The notes under the pieces: generated by a model
What the model saw: only the letters and a program-made list of their open reading frames with translations
Told to the model about the DNA's origin: nothing
The model's database searches: none
NCBI GenBank assembly: GCA_964405685.1
Contig: CAYOOP010000003.1
Location: 1-64,000, forward strand
Direction of reading: 5' to 3'
DNA from: CAYOOP01 sp964405685
GTDB taxonomy: Bacteria > Pseudomonadota > Alphaproteobacteria > Rickettsiales > SXRF01
DNA length: 64,000 nt
Translations under genes and position numbers: made by a program
Part shown: piece by piece, positions 42,310 through 51,025 of the stretch
Numbering within the stretch: position 1 is the stretch's first letter
How the letters are laid out: each line of letters starts with the position of its first letter

Positions 42310-44163
42310 TTATTCAGTTAATCTTAGTTTTTCTTGGTTGATGCTATCACCAATTTGCTTAAACGCCATGTCCAAATCATGATCTGATGGTGCATAGAAA
42401 TAATAGCTCGGTTTGGAAGCACAATATTTAAGCAAGGTCTCATCAATTTCACCGGCTTGGCCAAAACCCACTGTGTAAATCGTAATGCCAGCGGATTTTA
42501 TCGCATCGCAAAGCTGCTTCGATTCAATAGTATCTTTACAGCTAACGCCCGGGCAGTTGGTACCTACTGTATTTTTACCGTCCGTCATGAGTACCAGTGA
42601 TTTAGTAACCTCCGCATCGGCTGAGCTTGTGGCCGGCAGGCCAGGTTTTCCTGCGTCCCACAAGCCCTTCCATTTTTCGGAAAGGGTGAACCACCCCCAC
42701 ATCAGCCCGATGTTAATGCGCGTGTCGCCGCTGGTTTGCATCGCGTTAACCGCAGTGTTAATTTCACTCTTGCTGCTGGAGGCGAAAAGCACAGGCGCTA
42801 GCTTGTTGATCCAGGCTCTGGTTTCGGGGCGCGTGTAGTTGGGAGAGAAGAACTTGGGTCCGCCAATCTTGCTATCCAAGAACTTGTCTTCCTCACCCGG
42901 CAGATAGGTTGAGGGTGAAGCATCGGTATATTCCGAATATCTCGGTACCGTAAAATCGTTTTTGGCGGCGGTAATCTTACTGACTTCAGCAGGGGTAAAA
43001 AATTTAGTGGTGTCGTCCCCGGTCGGCGGCACATCGCTCACATTCGTATATGCGCTGGAGTTGGCTGTTTTGCCAGAAGCCCAATCCCACTGTACGAAGC
43101 TTGCGGGCTTGGCAGATGGTTGCTGCGGTCCAGGAATTGTGCAGCGCTGACATGGACCCGGGCAGAACGGGCCTCCTTTAATTACTTTTCCAGTTTCAGG
43201 GTCGGTATAGTCGGTACCATACAATATTTTGCAGCCCGGAAGCTTGTCGCACAGGATGGGGCCCAAACACGCCCGGCCTGGTTGGACTTTTCTAGCATTG
43301 GTGTTGTCAGTTACTCTTAAGTAGGGTCCCGCTGCGCCGTTAACATTGGTACGCCCCACGACAAACCCCTTGTTCAGGGCATTTACGGTGTCGAGGTATT
43401 TATCCCTAGGCGTGCGTTTTGTGGGGATAAAGTAGGAATAGGAATTTCCGGCATACGTCGCCGGGCGCGGAGGAATGTTGCCGGAGGGGCCGTTGGCAGG
43501 GGTGGATTGCAACCAGTCGGCGTGGTTGGGGCCGATGTTGACCACATAGTCGTACGGTATGAGCGAGATGAACACCTTGCTGTTTGTATCTTGAGAACCA
43601 ATAAGGATGTTCGCCAAATTTTTAGATGCATTCTGAAGCGCCACCATTTTGCTGTTACTGGAGCCGCTGGTAGCGGTTTGCGCCATTGATCCTGAATTGT
43701 CCACCACTAACGCTACCTCGACACTGGGAACGTCCACTTCTGACGTGGGGGTATTGGTGCCGGCAGTGATGTGAATGAGTGTATTACCTGCATTGCTCAA
43801 GTTCATGGTGCCGGGGATGCGATTCATGAGGATATTGGGGGCTTCCACTATGATTTCAACACGGTTTTCTGTTGGAGAGGGATTCACTTGCGTAACCGTG
43901 GAGCCGAGATAGCCCACCGGAAAGTTGGCGTAAAAAAGATTGGTGAATTCATCAGTGAAGTTCACCGTGTTCTGGGAGGCTCCGGCACCGAGGATTGCCG
44001 CATCGGCAGCGTTTTGGGCCTTGTTGCGGACGGCATACATGCGGCCGATGTCGATGACGGCTGCCATGGCAAGAAGTAGCAGCGGCAAGACGATGGCCGT
44101 GGTGATAGCGATACCACCTTCACGACGCGAAAAAAACCAACCTAATCTTGCCTTAAAAACCAT
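42310..44163 (-). CDS. TadG-like protein with von Willebrand factor A domain
   Basis: 617 residues. N-terminal TadG segment (GGIAITTAIVLPLLLLAMA) then a VWA domain starting at about residue 147 with the MIDAS motif DNSGSM; the domain resumes in the C-terminal part (LVLMTDGKN, YTVGFGQAGEIDE). Between them is a large insert (about 225-440) that includes a Cys-rich patch: CLGPILCDKLPGC and CPGPCQRC. VWA-TadG proteins are thought to act in Tad pilus or surface adhesion. Followed by the TadE-like gene. Confidence 0.88.
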   Translation of the reverse strand: MVFKARLGWFFSRREGGIAITTAIVLPLLLLAMAAVIDIGRMYAVRNKAQNAADAAILGAGASQNTVNFTDEFTNLFYANFPVGYLGSTVTQVNPSPTENRVEIIVEAPNILMNRIPGTMNLSNAGNTLIHITAGTNTPTSEVDVPSVEVALVVDNSGSMAQTATSGSSNSKMVALQNASKNLANILIGSQDTNSKVFISLIPYDYVVNIGPNHADWLQSTPANGPSGNIPPRPATYAGNSYSYFIPTKRTPRDKYLDTVNALNKGFVVGRTNVNGAAGPYLRVTDNTNARKVQPGRACLGPILCDKLPGCKILYGTDYTDPETGKVIKGGPFCPGPCQRCTIPGPQQPSAKPASFVQWDWASGKTANSSAYTNVSDVPPTGDDTTKFFTPAEVSKITAAKNDFTVPRYSEYTDASPSTYLPGEEDKFLDSKIGGPKFFSPNYTRPETRAWINKLAPVLFASSSKSEINTAVNAMQTSGDTRINIGLMWGWFTLSEKWKGLWDAGKPGLPATSSADAEVTKSLVLMTDGKNTVGTNCPGVSCKDTIESKQLCDAIKSAGITIYTVGFGQAGEIDETLLKYCASKPSYYFYAPSDHDLDMAFKQIGDSINQEKLRLTE

Positions 44164-44314
44164 GCCGTGCCCTGCTACTAAAGTGAAAGCTAAAAAATAT
44201 GTTCAACAACAATACCAGATTTCCATAAAAGCCGCAAGCTGCTTCGATTTTAGGATAGTTTTGGTGGGCATAGATTAAGTATTTGTTAACGGGGATTGCT
44301 TATGATGCGGGCCC

Positions 44315-45052
44315 ATGACGATAACACCTATGCCCCGGGCCATTTTCTCCACTCCCCGCCGCGGATTTACGCTGGTGGAAATTGCCATCGTTCTCATTGT
44401 CATTGGGTTGGTCGTAGGCGTGATTACGGTCGGCAAAGAGATGATGAACGTGGCGCGCATTCACCGTTTGGGGAGCCAAGTTACTCAAATTCAAACGGCG
44501 ATTAATCAGTTCCAAAGTCAGTATGATTGCGCACCGGGGGACTGCACCAATATCAGCAGTTTTGGGCTCGGCACCAATGGCAATGGCAATCGCGTGTTGG
44601 ATAATGGCGAGGCCATGGAAGTGATTCCGCAACTGATCGCGGCGAAGCTGCTGGTTGGCGATGCACCCGCTTCTTTGTGGTATCAATTGCAAACGCCGAT
44701 TCCCGGCATTCAGGCCAGCGTCGGTAACGCCGGCCAGACAAGCTGGAACCCTGGCAATTTCCACTTACGTATGGGAAAAGCAAGCGGTAATGGCATGATT
44801 GGTGTGGGATTTATTCCTTACGTTCTTAGGGACATTGATGCGAAGTTTGATGATGGTGTGAATGGAGGAATCATCCATGCCGGATCTGCGGGCAATGTTT
44901 GGAACAGCTTGATAGCTACGGTCAACCATTGCAATCCCGATGCAACCACCGGCTGCTGCTTGGTTTCACAAGGGCACCCTTGGCGTTATAGCACACTTAC
45001 CAAAACTCCCGCGTGCACGGCTGATTGGGATTTAAATATCGGTGCGCTTTAA
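44315..45052 (+). CDS. Type II/IV prepilin-like protein
   Basis: 245 residues. A 16-residue leader ends in RRG before FTLVEIAIVLIVIGLVVGV, the class III cleavage and methylation signal with Glu at +5. The rest contains paired Cys residues (CAPGDC, CCLV) and Gly/Asn-rich loops. It converges with another prepilin gene, overlapping it by four bases at the stops. No assembly ATPase nearby. Confidence 0.85.
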   Translation: MTITPMPRAIFSTPRRGFTLVEIAIVLIVIGLVVGVITVGKEMMNVARIHRLGSQVTQIQTAINQFQSQYDCAPGDCTNISSFGLGTNGNGNRVLDNGEAMEVIPQLIAAKLLVGDAPASLWYQLQTPIPGIQASVGNAGQTSWNPGNFHLRMGKASGNGMIGVGFIPYVLRDIDAKFDDGVNGGIIHAGSAGNVWNSLIATVNHCNPDATTGCCLVSQGHPWRYSTLTKTPACTADWDLNIGAL

Positions 45053-45861
45053 AAACCCGTGATGAAGATGGGAATGCAGGTCCGTAAGACAGAGCTATTG
45101 GCATAGGTTGCGGTGGTTGCCGTATCGCTTGCCACGCAGGTGATACCGCCGATTTCACCGTTGAAGTAGCCGCTGCCGGAGTTGTATTTACCCTGGCGAA
45201 TTTTGCCGTAGGCGGGTTTCCCGTCATCGTATTTCGTATCGAGGATGATCATTTCCTCTGCCGTAACCCTGCCTTTAGAGGTGCCACTTGTTTGAAGAAC
45301 GCCATCGCCTAAGTATAAAACATGGCCGTAGTCGCCATCGAAAAGTGTGGCGTCGCCGGACATGGGGCCAATAAAATAAACATGCCAGCCTGTGTCTTTT
45401 TGCAGGGCGGTTTTGGGCACGCGCGCACCGGGGGTTACATCTACCGTACCAGAACTTTCAAACCCGCCATTGTAGCCGCCGGGGATCAACCCGGCAAAGG
45501 CGAGTTGTTGCCAAGTGCGGTGTGCTTCGTAGCGGGTGGTGGAATAATTCGTTTGATCGGCAATTTGCCCATTGCCATCGCCGTTGCAAGTGGCAACACC
45601 GGTGCTATTGCCCCAATTGCAAGAGACGGTGCCGCCGGCCCAAAAGCTGGTGGCATTGATCATATCGCCCGGCAGCGCGTTGTATTTTTCTTTGAATTGT
45701 TTGAACGCGCCCGTCAATTTTGAAAATTCCGCAGCTGTGGCTTGAATGCGGGTGTTTTGATACATGTCCTTTCCAACGATGATACCACCGGCGAGCAAGC
45801 CAATAATCATCAAGGCAATCGCCATTTCAAACAGGGTAAAGCCGTGGCGGTGCAGGGGCAT
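45049..45861 (-). CDS. Type II/IV prepilin-like protein
   Basis: 270 residues. Short leader MPLHRHG then FTLFEMAIALMIIGLLAGGI; Glu at +5 kept. After the helix comes KYNALPGDMINATSFWAGG and NGDGNGQI, blocks shared with the prepilin at 28443. Its stop overlaps the stop of the convergent prepilin by four bases. Downstream of argF on the same strand by 24 bases. Confidence 0.85.
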   Translation of the reverse strand: MPLHRHGFTLFEMAIALMIIGLLAGGIIVGKDMYQNTRIQATAAEFSKLTGAFKQFKEKYNALPGDMINATSFWAGGTVSCNWGNSTGVATCNGDGNGQIADQTNYSTTRYEAHRTWQQLAFAGLIPGGYNGGFESSGTVDVTPGARVPKTALQKDTGWHVYFIGPMSGDATLFDGDYGHVLYLGDGVLQTSGTSKGRVTAEEMIILDTKYDDGKPAYGKIRQGKYNSGSGYFNGEIGGITCVASDTATTATYANSSVLRTCIPIFITGF

Positions 45862-45885
45862 GGACTTCCTTTGGTTAGAGACGCA

Positions 45886-46809
45886 CTATACTGCGCCTAG
45901 GCACCAAAGCAAAATGGCTTTTTGTACGTGCAGCCGGTTTTCCGCTTCGTCCCATACCACCGAGTTGGGGCCGTCAATCACATCGGCGGTGACTTCTTCA
46001 CCACGATGGGCCGGCAAACAGTGCATAAAAATCGCATCCGACTTGGCTTTGTTCATGAGCTCCGTCGTGACTTGGAAGGGTGATAGCAATGTAAGCCGCG
46101 CTTCGGCATCCGTCTGGCCCATGGAAATCCAGGTATCGGTGACCACCGCATCGGCATCTGCAACGGCCGCTTCTGGCGATGCATGCAATTCGATCGACGC
46201 GTTATTCTCCTTCGCCCAGACGAGGGTTTCTTTGGCAGGTTGAAGTTCTCCAGGGCAGGCAAGGCGAAGCATAAAGCCAAAACGTTCGCTCGCTGCAATC
46301 CAACTATTGGCCATGTTGTTGCCGTCGCCGACCCAGGCGATTGTTTTGCCTTTAATGTCGCCGCGGTGTTCTTCAAACGTCAGCACGTCGGCCATCACCT
46401 GGCAGGGGTGTGCGAGGTCTGTGAGGCCATTGATCACGGGGATCGTTGCATTAGCAGCGAGCTCTTCAAGCGTCGCATGTGCTTTGGCGCGCACCATGAG
46501 CACATCCACATAGCGCGAAAGCACGCGCGCCGTGTCGGCCAAGGTTTCACCGCGGCCGAGTTGCAATTCACCGCTGCGTAAGTTAACAACATAGCCGCCG
46601 AGTTCGGCCATCGCGATTTCGAAAGAGATGCGCGTGCGGGTGGAGTTATGTTCGAAAATCATCGCGAGCTTGCGGCCGGCGAGCTGATTCGAAAATTTGC
46701 GGTGCTGACGCTCCCATTTCAAATCTTTTGCGACTTTTAAGATATGGCTCAAATCGCGCGGAGGAATCGCCGCTAAATCTAAAAAATGCCGGGTCATTGC
46801 TGCTCCCAT
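45886..46809 (-). CDS. argF: Ornithine carbamoyltransferase
   Basis: 307 residues. STRTRISFE binds carbamoyl phosphate, HPCQVMADVLT and the ornithine loop HCLPAHRGEEV are present. Makes citrulline from ornithine. Follows argD by 52 bases on the same strand, a common argDF unit. The ornithine it uses is also the substrate of the decarboxylase at 51175. Confidence 0.97.
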   Translation of the reverse strand: MGAAMTRHFLDLAAIPPRDLSHILKVAKDLKWERQHRKFSNQLAGRKLAMIFEHNSTRTRISFEIAMAELGGYVVNLRSGELQLGRGETLADTARVLSRYVDVLMVRAKAHATLEELAANATIPVINGLTDLAHPCQVMADVLTFEEHRGDIKGKTIAWVGDGNNMANSWIAASERFGFMLRLACPGELQPAKETLVWAKENNASIELHASPEAAVADADAVVTDTWISMGQTDAEARLTLLSPFQVTTELMNKAKSDAIFMHCLPAHRGEEVTADVIDGPNSVVWDEAENRLHVQKAILLWCLGAV

Positions 46810-46861
46810 TTAAAAGAGGGGGGACAATGCCGCAAGTGGGCGGTGGTTGTCAATGGAAGGT

Positions 46862-48034
46862 TTAGGCTTGTTGCAATATCTGGTACAATTTCTCCATCGC
46901 CTCATCAATATGATTTTGCTCGATAATGAGTGGTGGGAGGATGCGGATGACGGAGTCGCCGGCGCAGGGGGCGGTGAGAAGGCCAGCGTCGCGGAGTTTT
47001 CCCGCGAAGACGTGGTGGTCACCTTTCATTTTGAGGCCGAGCATGAGGCCGCATCCGCGTACGTCTTCAATCTGTTGCGGGAATAGTTTTTTAAGGGCTT
47101 CAAGCTGGAATTGCAGCACGCGGCCGATGTCTTTCACGCGTGTGAGGAAACCCGGTTTCATCATGACATCAAGCACGGCGTTGCCCACCGCCATTGCGAG
47201 TGGATTAGCGCCATAGGTGCTGCCGTGCGAGCCGGGGATCATGCATTCACCCACGCGTTCGGTAGCAAGTGTGGCGGCGAGCGGGAAGCCGTTGCCGATG
47301 GCTTTGGCGATCGTTGCGAGATCAGGTTTGATACCGGCGGTTTCACTGGCCAAGAGCGTGCCCGTGCGGCCCATGCCGCATTGAATTTCATCGACGCACA
47401 GCAGCACGTTTTTGTCATAGGTGAGCGCGCGCAGCTCGCGTAAGAAATCGGGCGATGCTTCGCGGATGCCGCCTTCGCCTTGCACGGGTTCGATTAAAAT
47501 GCCTGCAGTTTCATCGGTGATTTTGGATTTGACGGATTCGATATCGTTAAACGTGGCGCGGTCAAACCCTTCGAGCAGCGGCGCGAAGCCTTCGCGCGCC
47601 ACTTCATTGCCGCCGGCGGAGATGCCGACATAGGTGCGGCCGTGGAAGCTGTTGTCGAAGGTGATGATGCGGTTGCGTTTTGCACTCCCTTTTTTGTAGT
47701 GGTACCGGCGTATCATTTTCACCGCCGCTTCCACCGCTTCCGTACCCGAGGAGCAGAAAAATACGGTGTCCGCGAAAGTGAGAGAGACGAGTCGCGAGGC
47801 CAGTTTGGTGAGGCCCGGATTGCTATACATATTCGAGCAATGCCACAATTCATCGGCCTGATTTTTCAGCGCATCTGTGACTTGCGGGTGGCAATGGCCA
47901 AGTGCATTAACCGCAATGCCGGTTGCAAAATCGAGATATTTTTTTCCTGCATCGTCGAACAAATAACATCCCTCACCACGCACCATGGTGATATTTGAAC
48001 GGCGATAGACGGGGAGGATGGGGGGGATGGTCAT
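46862..48034 (-). CDS. argD: Acetylornithine aminotransferase
   Basis: 390 residues. Class III PLP aminotransferase: FCSSGTEAVEAAVKM, DEIQCGMGRTGTL and the PLP-lysine context TIAKAIGNGFPLAA. It acts in arginine (and possibly lysine) synthesis. A heptamer-type inverted repeat begins two bases before its ATG. Confidence 0.96.
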   Translation of the reverse strand: MTIPPILPVYRRSNITMVRGEGCYLFDDAGKKYLDFATGIAVNALGHCHPQVTDALKNQADELWHCSNMYSNPGLTKLASRLVSLTFADTVFFCSSGTEAVEAAVKMIRRYHYKKGSAKRNRIITFDNSFHGRTYVGISAGGNEVAREGFAPLLEGFDRATFNDIESVKSKITDETAGILIEPVQGEGGIREASPDFLRELRALTYDKNVLLCVDEIQCGMGRTGTLLASETAGIKPDLATIAKAIGNGFPLAATLATERVGECMIPGSHGSTYGANPLAMAVGNAVLDVMMKPGFLTRVKDIGRVLQFQLEALKKLFPQQIEDVRGCGLMLGLKMKGDHHVFAGKLRDAGLLTAPCAGDSVIRILPPLIIEQNHIDEAMEKLYQILQQA

Positions 48035-48036
48035 CG

Positions 48037-48104
48037 AGTCGTTAGTCCTTAGTCGTTAGTTGAGGAACGTACACTAAGGACTAAGGACTAACAACTAACG
48101 ACTG
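48037..48104. repeat. Heptamer-type inverted repeat (TTAGTCG), argD-purK gap
   Basis: Left arm AGTCGTTAGTCCTTAGTCGT, right arm CTAAGGACTAAGGACTAACA then ACTAACGACT; arms are complementary and built from AGTCGTT / AGTCCTT units. It overlaps the purK 3' end and supplies its final codons and stop. Confidence 0.85.
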
Positions 48105-49203
48105 TAACATGCCCCATTTTGCGGCCGGGGCGGGTTTCTTTTTTGCCGTAGATGTGGACTGCAGCACCCTTCCACTTCTCTAAATCACTCACGTCATCAC
48201 CAATTAAATTCGTCATTACTACTTTGGGCGCAGTACGCTTGGGGGCGATGAGCGGCATGCCGGTTACTGCGCGGATGGCTTGTTCAAACTGGCTGACGTT
48301 GCAGCCATCAAGCGTCCAGTGACCAGAATTATGCGGGCGCGGAGCCATTTCGTTCATGAGTACATCGCCCTCTTTTGTCACGAACATTTCAACAGCCAGC
48401 AGGCCGATGACGTTCAGCGCGGTTGCGAGCTTCGTTGCAATGGCAATTGCTTTTTGGGCGACATCTTCGCTGATGTTGGCGGGGGCGGTGGTGGTGTGCA
48501 GAATATGGTTTTTATGGACGTTTTCGACGGGTTCGAAACATTGTATTTCGCCGTTAATGCTACGTGCGACGATGACAGAAATCTCGCGTTCAAACGTGAC
48601 AAACCCCTCATAAATATAGTCGATAGTCGATAGTCGTTTGTCGTTAGGAAAATCACTATCGACTAACGACTCAGGACTAACAACTTTCCACTGCCCCTTC
48701 CCATCATATCCCAGCGTGCAGGTTTTCAGGATGCCGGGCGTGCCGATTTCCATAATGGCGCGGTCTAAATCTTCGCGCGTACGCACTTCCATAAATGGCG
48801 CCGTACCAATGCCGAGCGATTGCGCGAGGGTTTTTTCCTTCGCGCGGTGTTGAGTGACTTCGAGGACGTGAGGAGCAGGGCAAATAAAACAATTGTCATC
48901 CTCGGGCTTGACCCGAGGATCCATTTTTAAGATGGATTCCTGCTTTCGCGGGAATGACATGATCTCTTTTAATGGTGCCACCGGCACGTTTTCAAATTCA
49001 AGCGTGATGACATCAACGCTATCTGCAAATTTTTTCAGCGCGGTAAGATCGCTATAATCCGCTGGTGTAAAATACGTGGCAACCTGTGCGGCAATCGGGT
49101 CGCTATCGGGCGCGAACACATGGGTTTCAAACCCCAATTTCGTCGCAGCCTCCGCCAACATTTTACCCAGCTGGCCTGCACCTAAGATACCGATGGTGGT
49201 CAT
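48088..49203 (-). CDS. purK: 5-(carboxyamino)imidazole ribonucleotide synthase with two repeat insertions
   Basis: 371 residues, somewhat longer than the usual 355. ATP-grasp enzyme of purine synthesis: ILGAGQLGKMLAEAATKLGF, LGYDGKGQW, FVTFEREISVIV and NEMAPRPHNSGHWT. Residues about 82-103 come from an in-frame family A repeat (48895-48958), at the border between N-terminal and ATP-grasp domains. Residues about 173-195 come from a heptamer repeat (48617-48685) just after GKGQW. The last residues (VVSC) and stop fall in a third repeat. The frame is intact, and the catalytic blocks look normal. Overlaps the preceding unknown gene by four bases. Confidence 0.94.
   Translation of the reverse strand: MTTIGILGAGQLGKMLAEAATKLGFETHVFAPDSDPIAAQVATYFTPADYSDLTALKKFADSVDVITLEFENVPVAPLKEIMSFPRKQESILKMDPRVKPEDDNCFICPAPHVLEVTQHRAKEKTLAQSLGIGTAPFMEVRTREDLDRAIMEIGTPGILKTCTLGYDGKGQWKVVSPESLVDSDFPNDKRLSTIDYIYEGFVTFEREISVIVARSINGEIQCFEPVENVHKNHILHTTTAPANISEDVAQKAIAIATKLATALNVIGLLAVEMFVTKEGDVLMNEMAPRPHNSGHWTLDGCNVSQFEQAIRAVTGMPLIAPKRTAPKVVMTNLIGDDVSDLEKWKGAAVHIYGKKETRPGRKMGHVTVVSC
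48617..48685. repeat. Heptamer-type repeat inside purK
   Basis: AGTCGATAGTCGATAGTCGT then TTGTCGTTAGG on the left, TATCGACTAACGACTCAGGA then CTAACAACT on the right; the arms are complementary. Same family as 48037-48104. Translated in frame as part of PurK (SLVDSDFPNDKRLSTIDYI). Confidence 0.8.
48895..48958. repeat. Palindromic repeat, family A, inside purK
   Basis: GTCATCCTCGGGCTTGACCC ... GCGGGAATGAC, with hairpins CCTCGGGCTTGACCCGAGG and a CCTGCTTTCGCGGG arm. Translated in frame within PurK as MSFPRKQESILKMDPRVKPE on the minus strand. Confidence 0.88.
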
Positions 49204-49955
49204 GGAAGTGACGGCCTCACATTAGATGCGCCAGTGTCTCTTGCGCGTATTTTTTCACGTGCCTTTGCCAGCAGGCGGCTCACGACGCGATCCGCCGACA
49301 TCTGATTAATCATCACTCCCGGAGTGTCGTGAGAGTCTGGTGAGTGGTCTAGCCCTATGGACGTTTTATCGCCCGTTTGCCAATTGTCTATAACACCTAG
49401 AGAAAGGTTAGTGTAGGCTGAACTTTTCAGGACGCTTTCTGCTGCCGCTCGATTTGTATCGGTCGCTTTTTGTTGCATCACCGCCAAGGTTTCCGAAGAT
49501 TCCATATAGGCGTTGGTTCTAGGATCGGGAGGTAATCCAAGCTTTTGACGTGTATCAAACCGGTTGCGCGCTAGTGCCTCTTTTTGTCGGATGTCTAGTT
49601 TTATTTTAACTATATCGTCCATTGCATTCTGGAATTTTTCAATGGCTGCAAATAGCTCTGTCTCAAAAGCATGCGTGTTTTGAGAATCCCTCAATTCGCC
49701 GGCAATTCGCGCGCCCACCATTGCTTCTTCGGGGAGCATGTCGCCGCTCACAAAACGTGTCAGCATACCAAGAGGGATGCTGAGAGCTTCTATATCTTTC
49801 ATGATTTCAGCGAAAGACCGCACATGCGGGCAATAATCCTGACGCGCTTTATCGATGATAGCGGCATTTTTCTTAAAGAGAGCGACGGCCTCTTGAACCG
49901 TATGCGCGTTAAAATCATTGAACTCTATGCTCTCAGAAGCAGTAGCATTGGGCAT
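49200..49955 (-). CDS. Unknown 251-residue protein between purE and purK
   Basis: Not recognised. Soluble, helical, with no signal peptide. Notable stretches: RQDYCPHVRSFAEIMKDIEA near the N-terminus and a charged C-terminus (SRLLAKAREKIRARD). It starts four bases after purE and overlaps purK by four bases, so it is translated as part of the purine unit. purE and purK are normally adjacent. Confidence 0.75.
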   Translation of the reverse strand: MPNATASESIEFNDFNAHTVQEAVALFKKNAAIIDKARQDYCPHVRSFAEIMKDIEALSIPLGMLTRFVSGDMLPEEAMVGARIAGELRDSQNTHAFETELFAAIEKFQNAMDDIVKIKLDIRQKEALARNRFDTRQKLGLPPDPRTNAYMESSETLAVMQQKATDTNRAAAESVLKSSAYTNLSLGVIDNWQTGDKTSIGLDHSPDSHDTPGVMINQMSADRVVSRLLAKAREKIRARDTGASNVRPSLP

Positions 49956-49959
49956 GGCA

Positions 49960-50448
49960 CTACCTTGGAGTTGTTTTCACATCCGCCGTTTGTTTTTTGC
50001 GGAAGGCGTCGAGTTTTTTTGCAAGGGCTGTATCGTTCAGTGCAAGGATTGATGCTGCCAATAACGCTGCATTTTTCGCACCCGCTTCACCGATTGCCAG
50101 TGTGCCGACGGGGATGCCTGCAGGCATTTGGGCGATGGAAAGGAGGCTATCTAGGCCTTTTAGGGCCTTGCTTTCGACTGGCACGCCGAGGACGGGGAGC
50201 GTGGTCATGCTGGCAGCCATGCCGGGCAAGTGGGCGGCACCACCCGCGCCAGCGATGATGACTTGGTAGCCATTTTTAGCCGCATTTTTGGCGAATTCGT
50301 ACAGCCGCTCAGGGGTACGGTGGGCGGAGATGACTTTGCAGTCGTGTTTAATGCCGAAGCTACCCAGACATTTGGCCGCGTGTTCCATGGTCGCCCAGTC
50401 GGATTGGCTTCCCATGATAATTGCAACAGCGGCGGCTGTCTTAGGCAC
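49960..50448 (-). CDS. purE: N5-carboxyaminoimidazole ribonucleotide mutase
   Basis: 162 residues, class I PurE. IIMGSQSDWATM at the N-terminus binds the phosphate, SAHRTPERLYEFA carries the catalytic His, and GAGGAAHLPGMAAS follows. Works right after PurK. Lies eight bases after dksA on the same strand. Confidence 0.97.
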   Translation of the reverse strand: MPKTAAAVAIIMGSQSDWATMEHAAKCLGSFGIKHDCKVISAHRTPERLYEFAKNAAKNGYQVIIAGAGGAAHLPGMAASMTTLPVLGVPVESKALKGLDSLLSIAQMPAGIPVGTLAIGEAGAKNAALLAASILALNDTALAKKLDAFRKKQTADVKTTPR

Positions 50449-50456
50449 TTAAGCTC

Positions 50457-50885
50457 CTATTCGTCTTCGATGTATTGTTTTTCCATTTTCTCGTGGCGTT
50501 CTTGCGCTTCGATGGAAAGGGTGGCAATGGGGCGCGCTTCCAGGCGTTTTAAGCCGATTGGCTCGCCGGTTTCTTCGCAGAAGCCGTATTCGCCTTCGGT
50601 GATGCGTTTTAGGGCGGAGTCGATCTTGCCGATGAGTTTCAAATAGCGGTTACGGGTGCGGAGTTCCACGCCGGCTTCGGTTTCGAGCGAGGCGCGGTCC
50701 GACAGGTCCGGTTCGCGCCAGTTTTCTTCCTTCAAATGGTCGATGGTTTCTTGCGATTCCTTGATCAGCTCTTCACGCCATGCCACGAGCTTATCGTGGA
50801 AATAGGTGAGCTGTTTATTGTTCATGTAGGGTTCTTTTTCGCTGGGTTTGTAGGCTTTTTCCAGCTTGGCGTGTTTGAACTTCAT
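50457..50885 (-). CDS. dksA: RNA polymerase-binding transcription factor DksA
   Basis: 142 residues from ATG 50885 (MKFKHAKLEKAYKPSEKE). Coiled coil with WREPDLSDRAS at the tip (acidic tip residues), then YGFCEETGEPIGLKRLEARP. Only one Cys of the zinc finger remains, as is usual in alphaproteobacterial DksA. With ppGpp it tunes rRNA and amino-acid promoters from the polymerase secondary channel. It probably leads the purE-unknown-purK unit. Confidence 0.95.
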   Translation of the reverse strand: MKFKHAKLEKAYKPSEKEPYMNNKQLTYFHDKLVAWREELIKESQETIDHLKEENWREPDLSDRASLETEAGVELRTRNRYLKLIGKIDSALKRITEGEYGFCEETGEPIGLKRLEARPIATLSIEAQERHEKMEKQYIEDE

Positions 50886-50991
50886 CGTGCTACTCCCTAT
50901 GTTTCTTAAGGTTCTTGAAAGAAGGGGGAGGTGTATAGCCGAGCCGGGGTTTTCCCGCAACCGGATTTTGGGGGAGGGGTTAAAATAATGC

Positions 50992-51019
50992 TTAACATAA
51001 CGAATTTTTGCTTTATAAT
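50992..51019 (+). promoter_or_regulatory. Promoter of the polyamine cluster
   Basis: TTAACA (50992-50997), 16 bases, perfect TATAAT (51014-51019). Transcription would start near 51026, leaving a leader of about 150 bases before the decarboxylase ATG. Confidence 0.6.
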
Positions 51020-51025
51020 ACCCCT

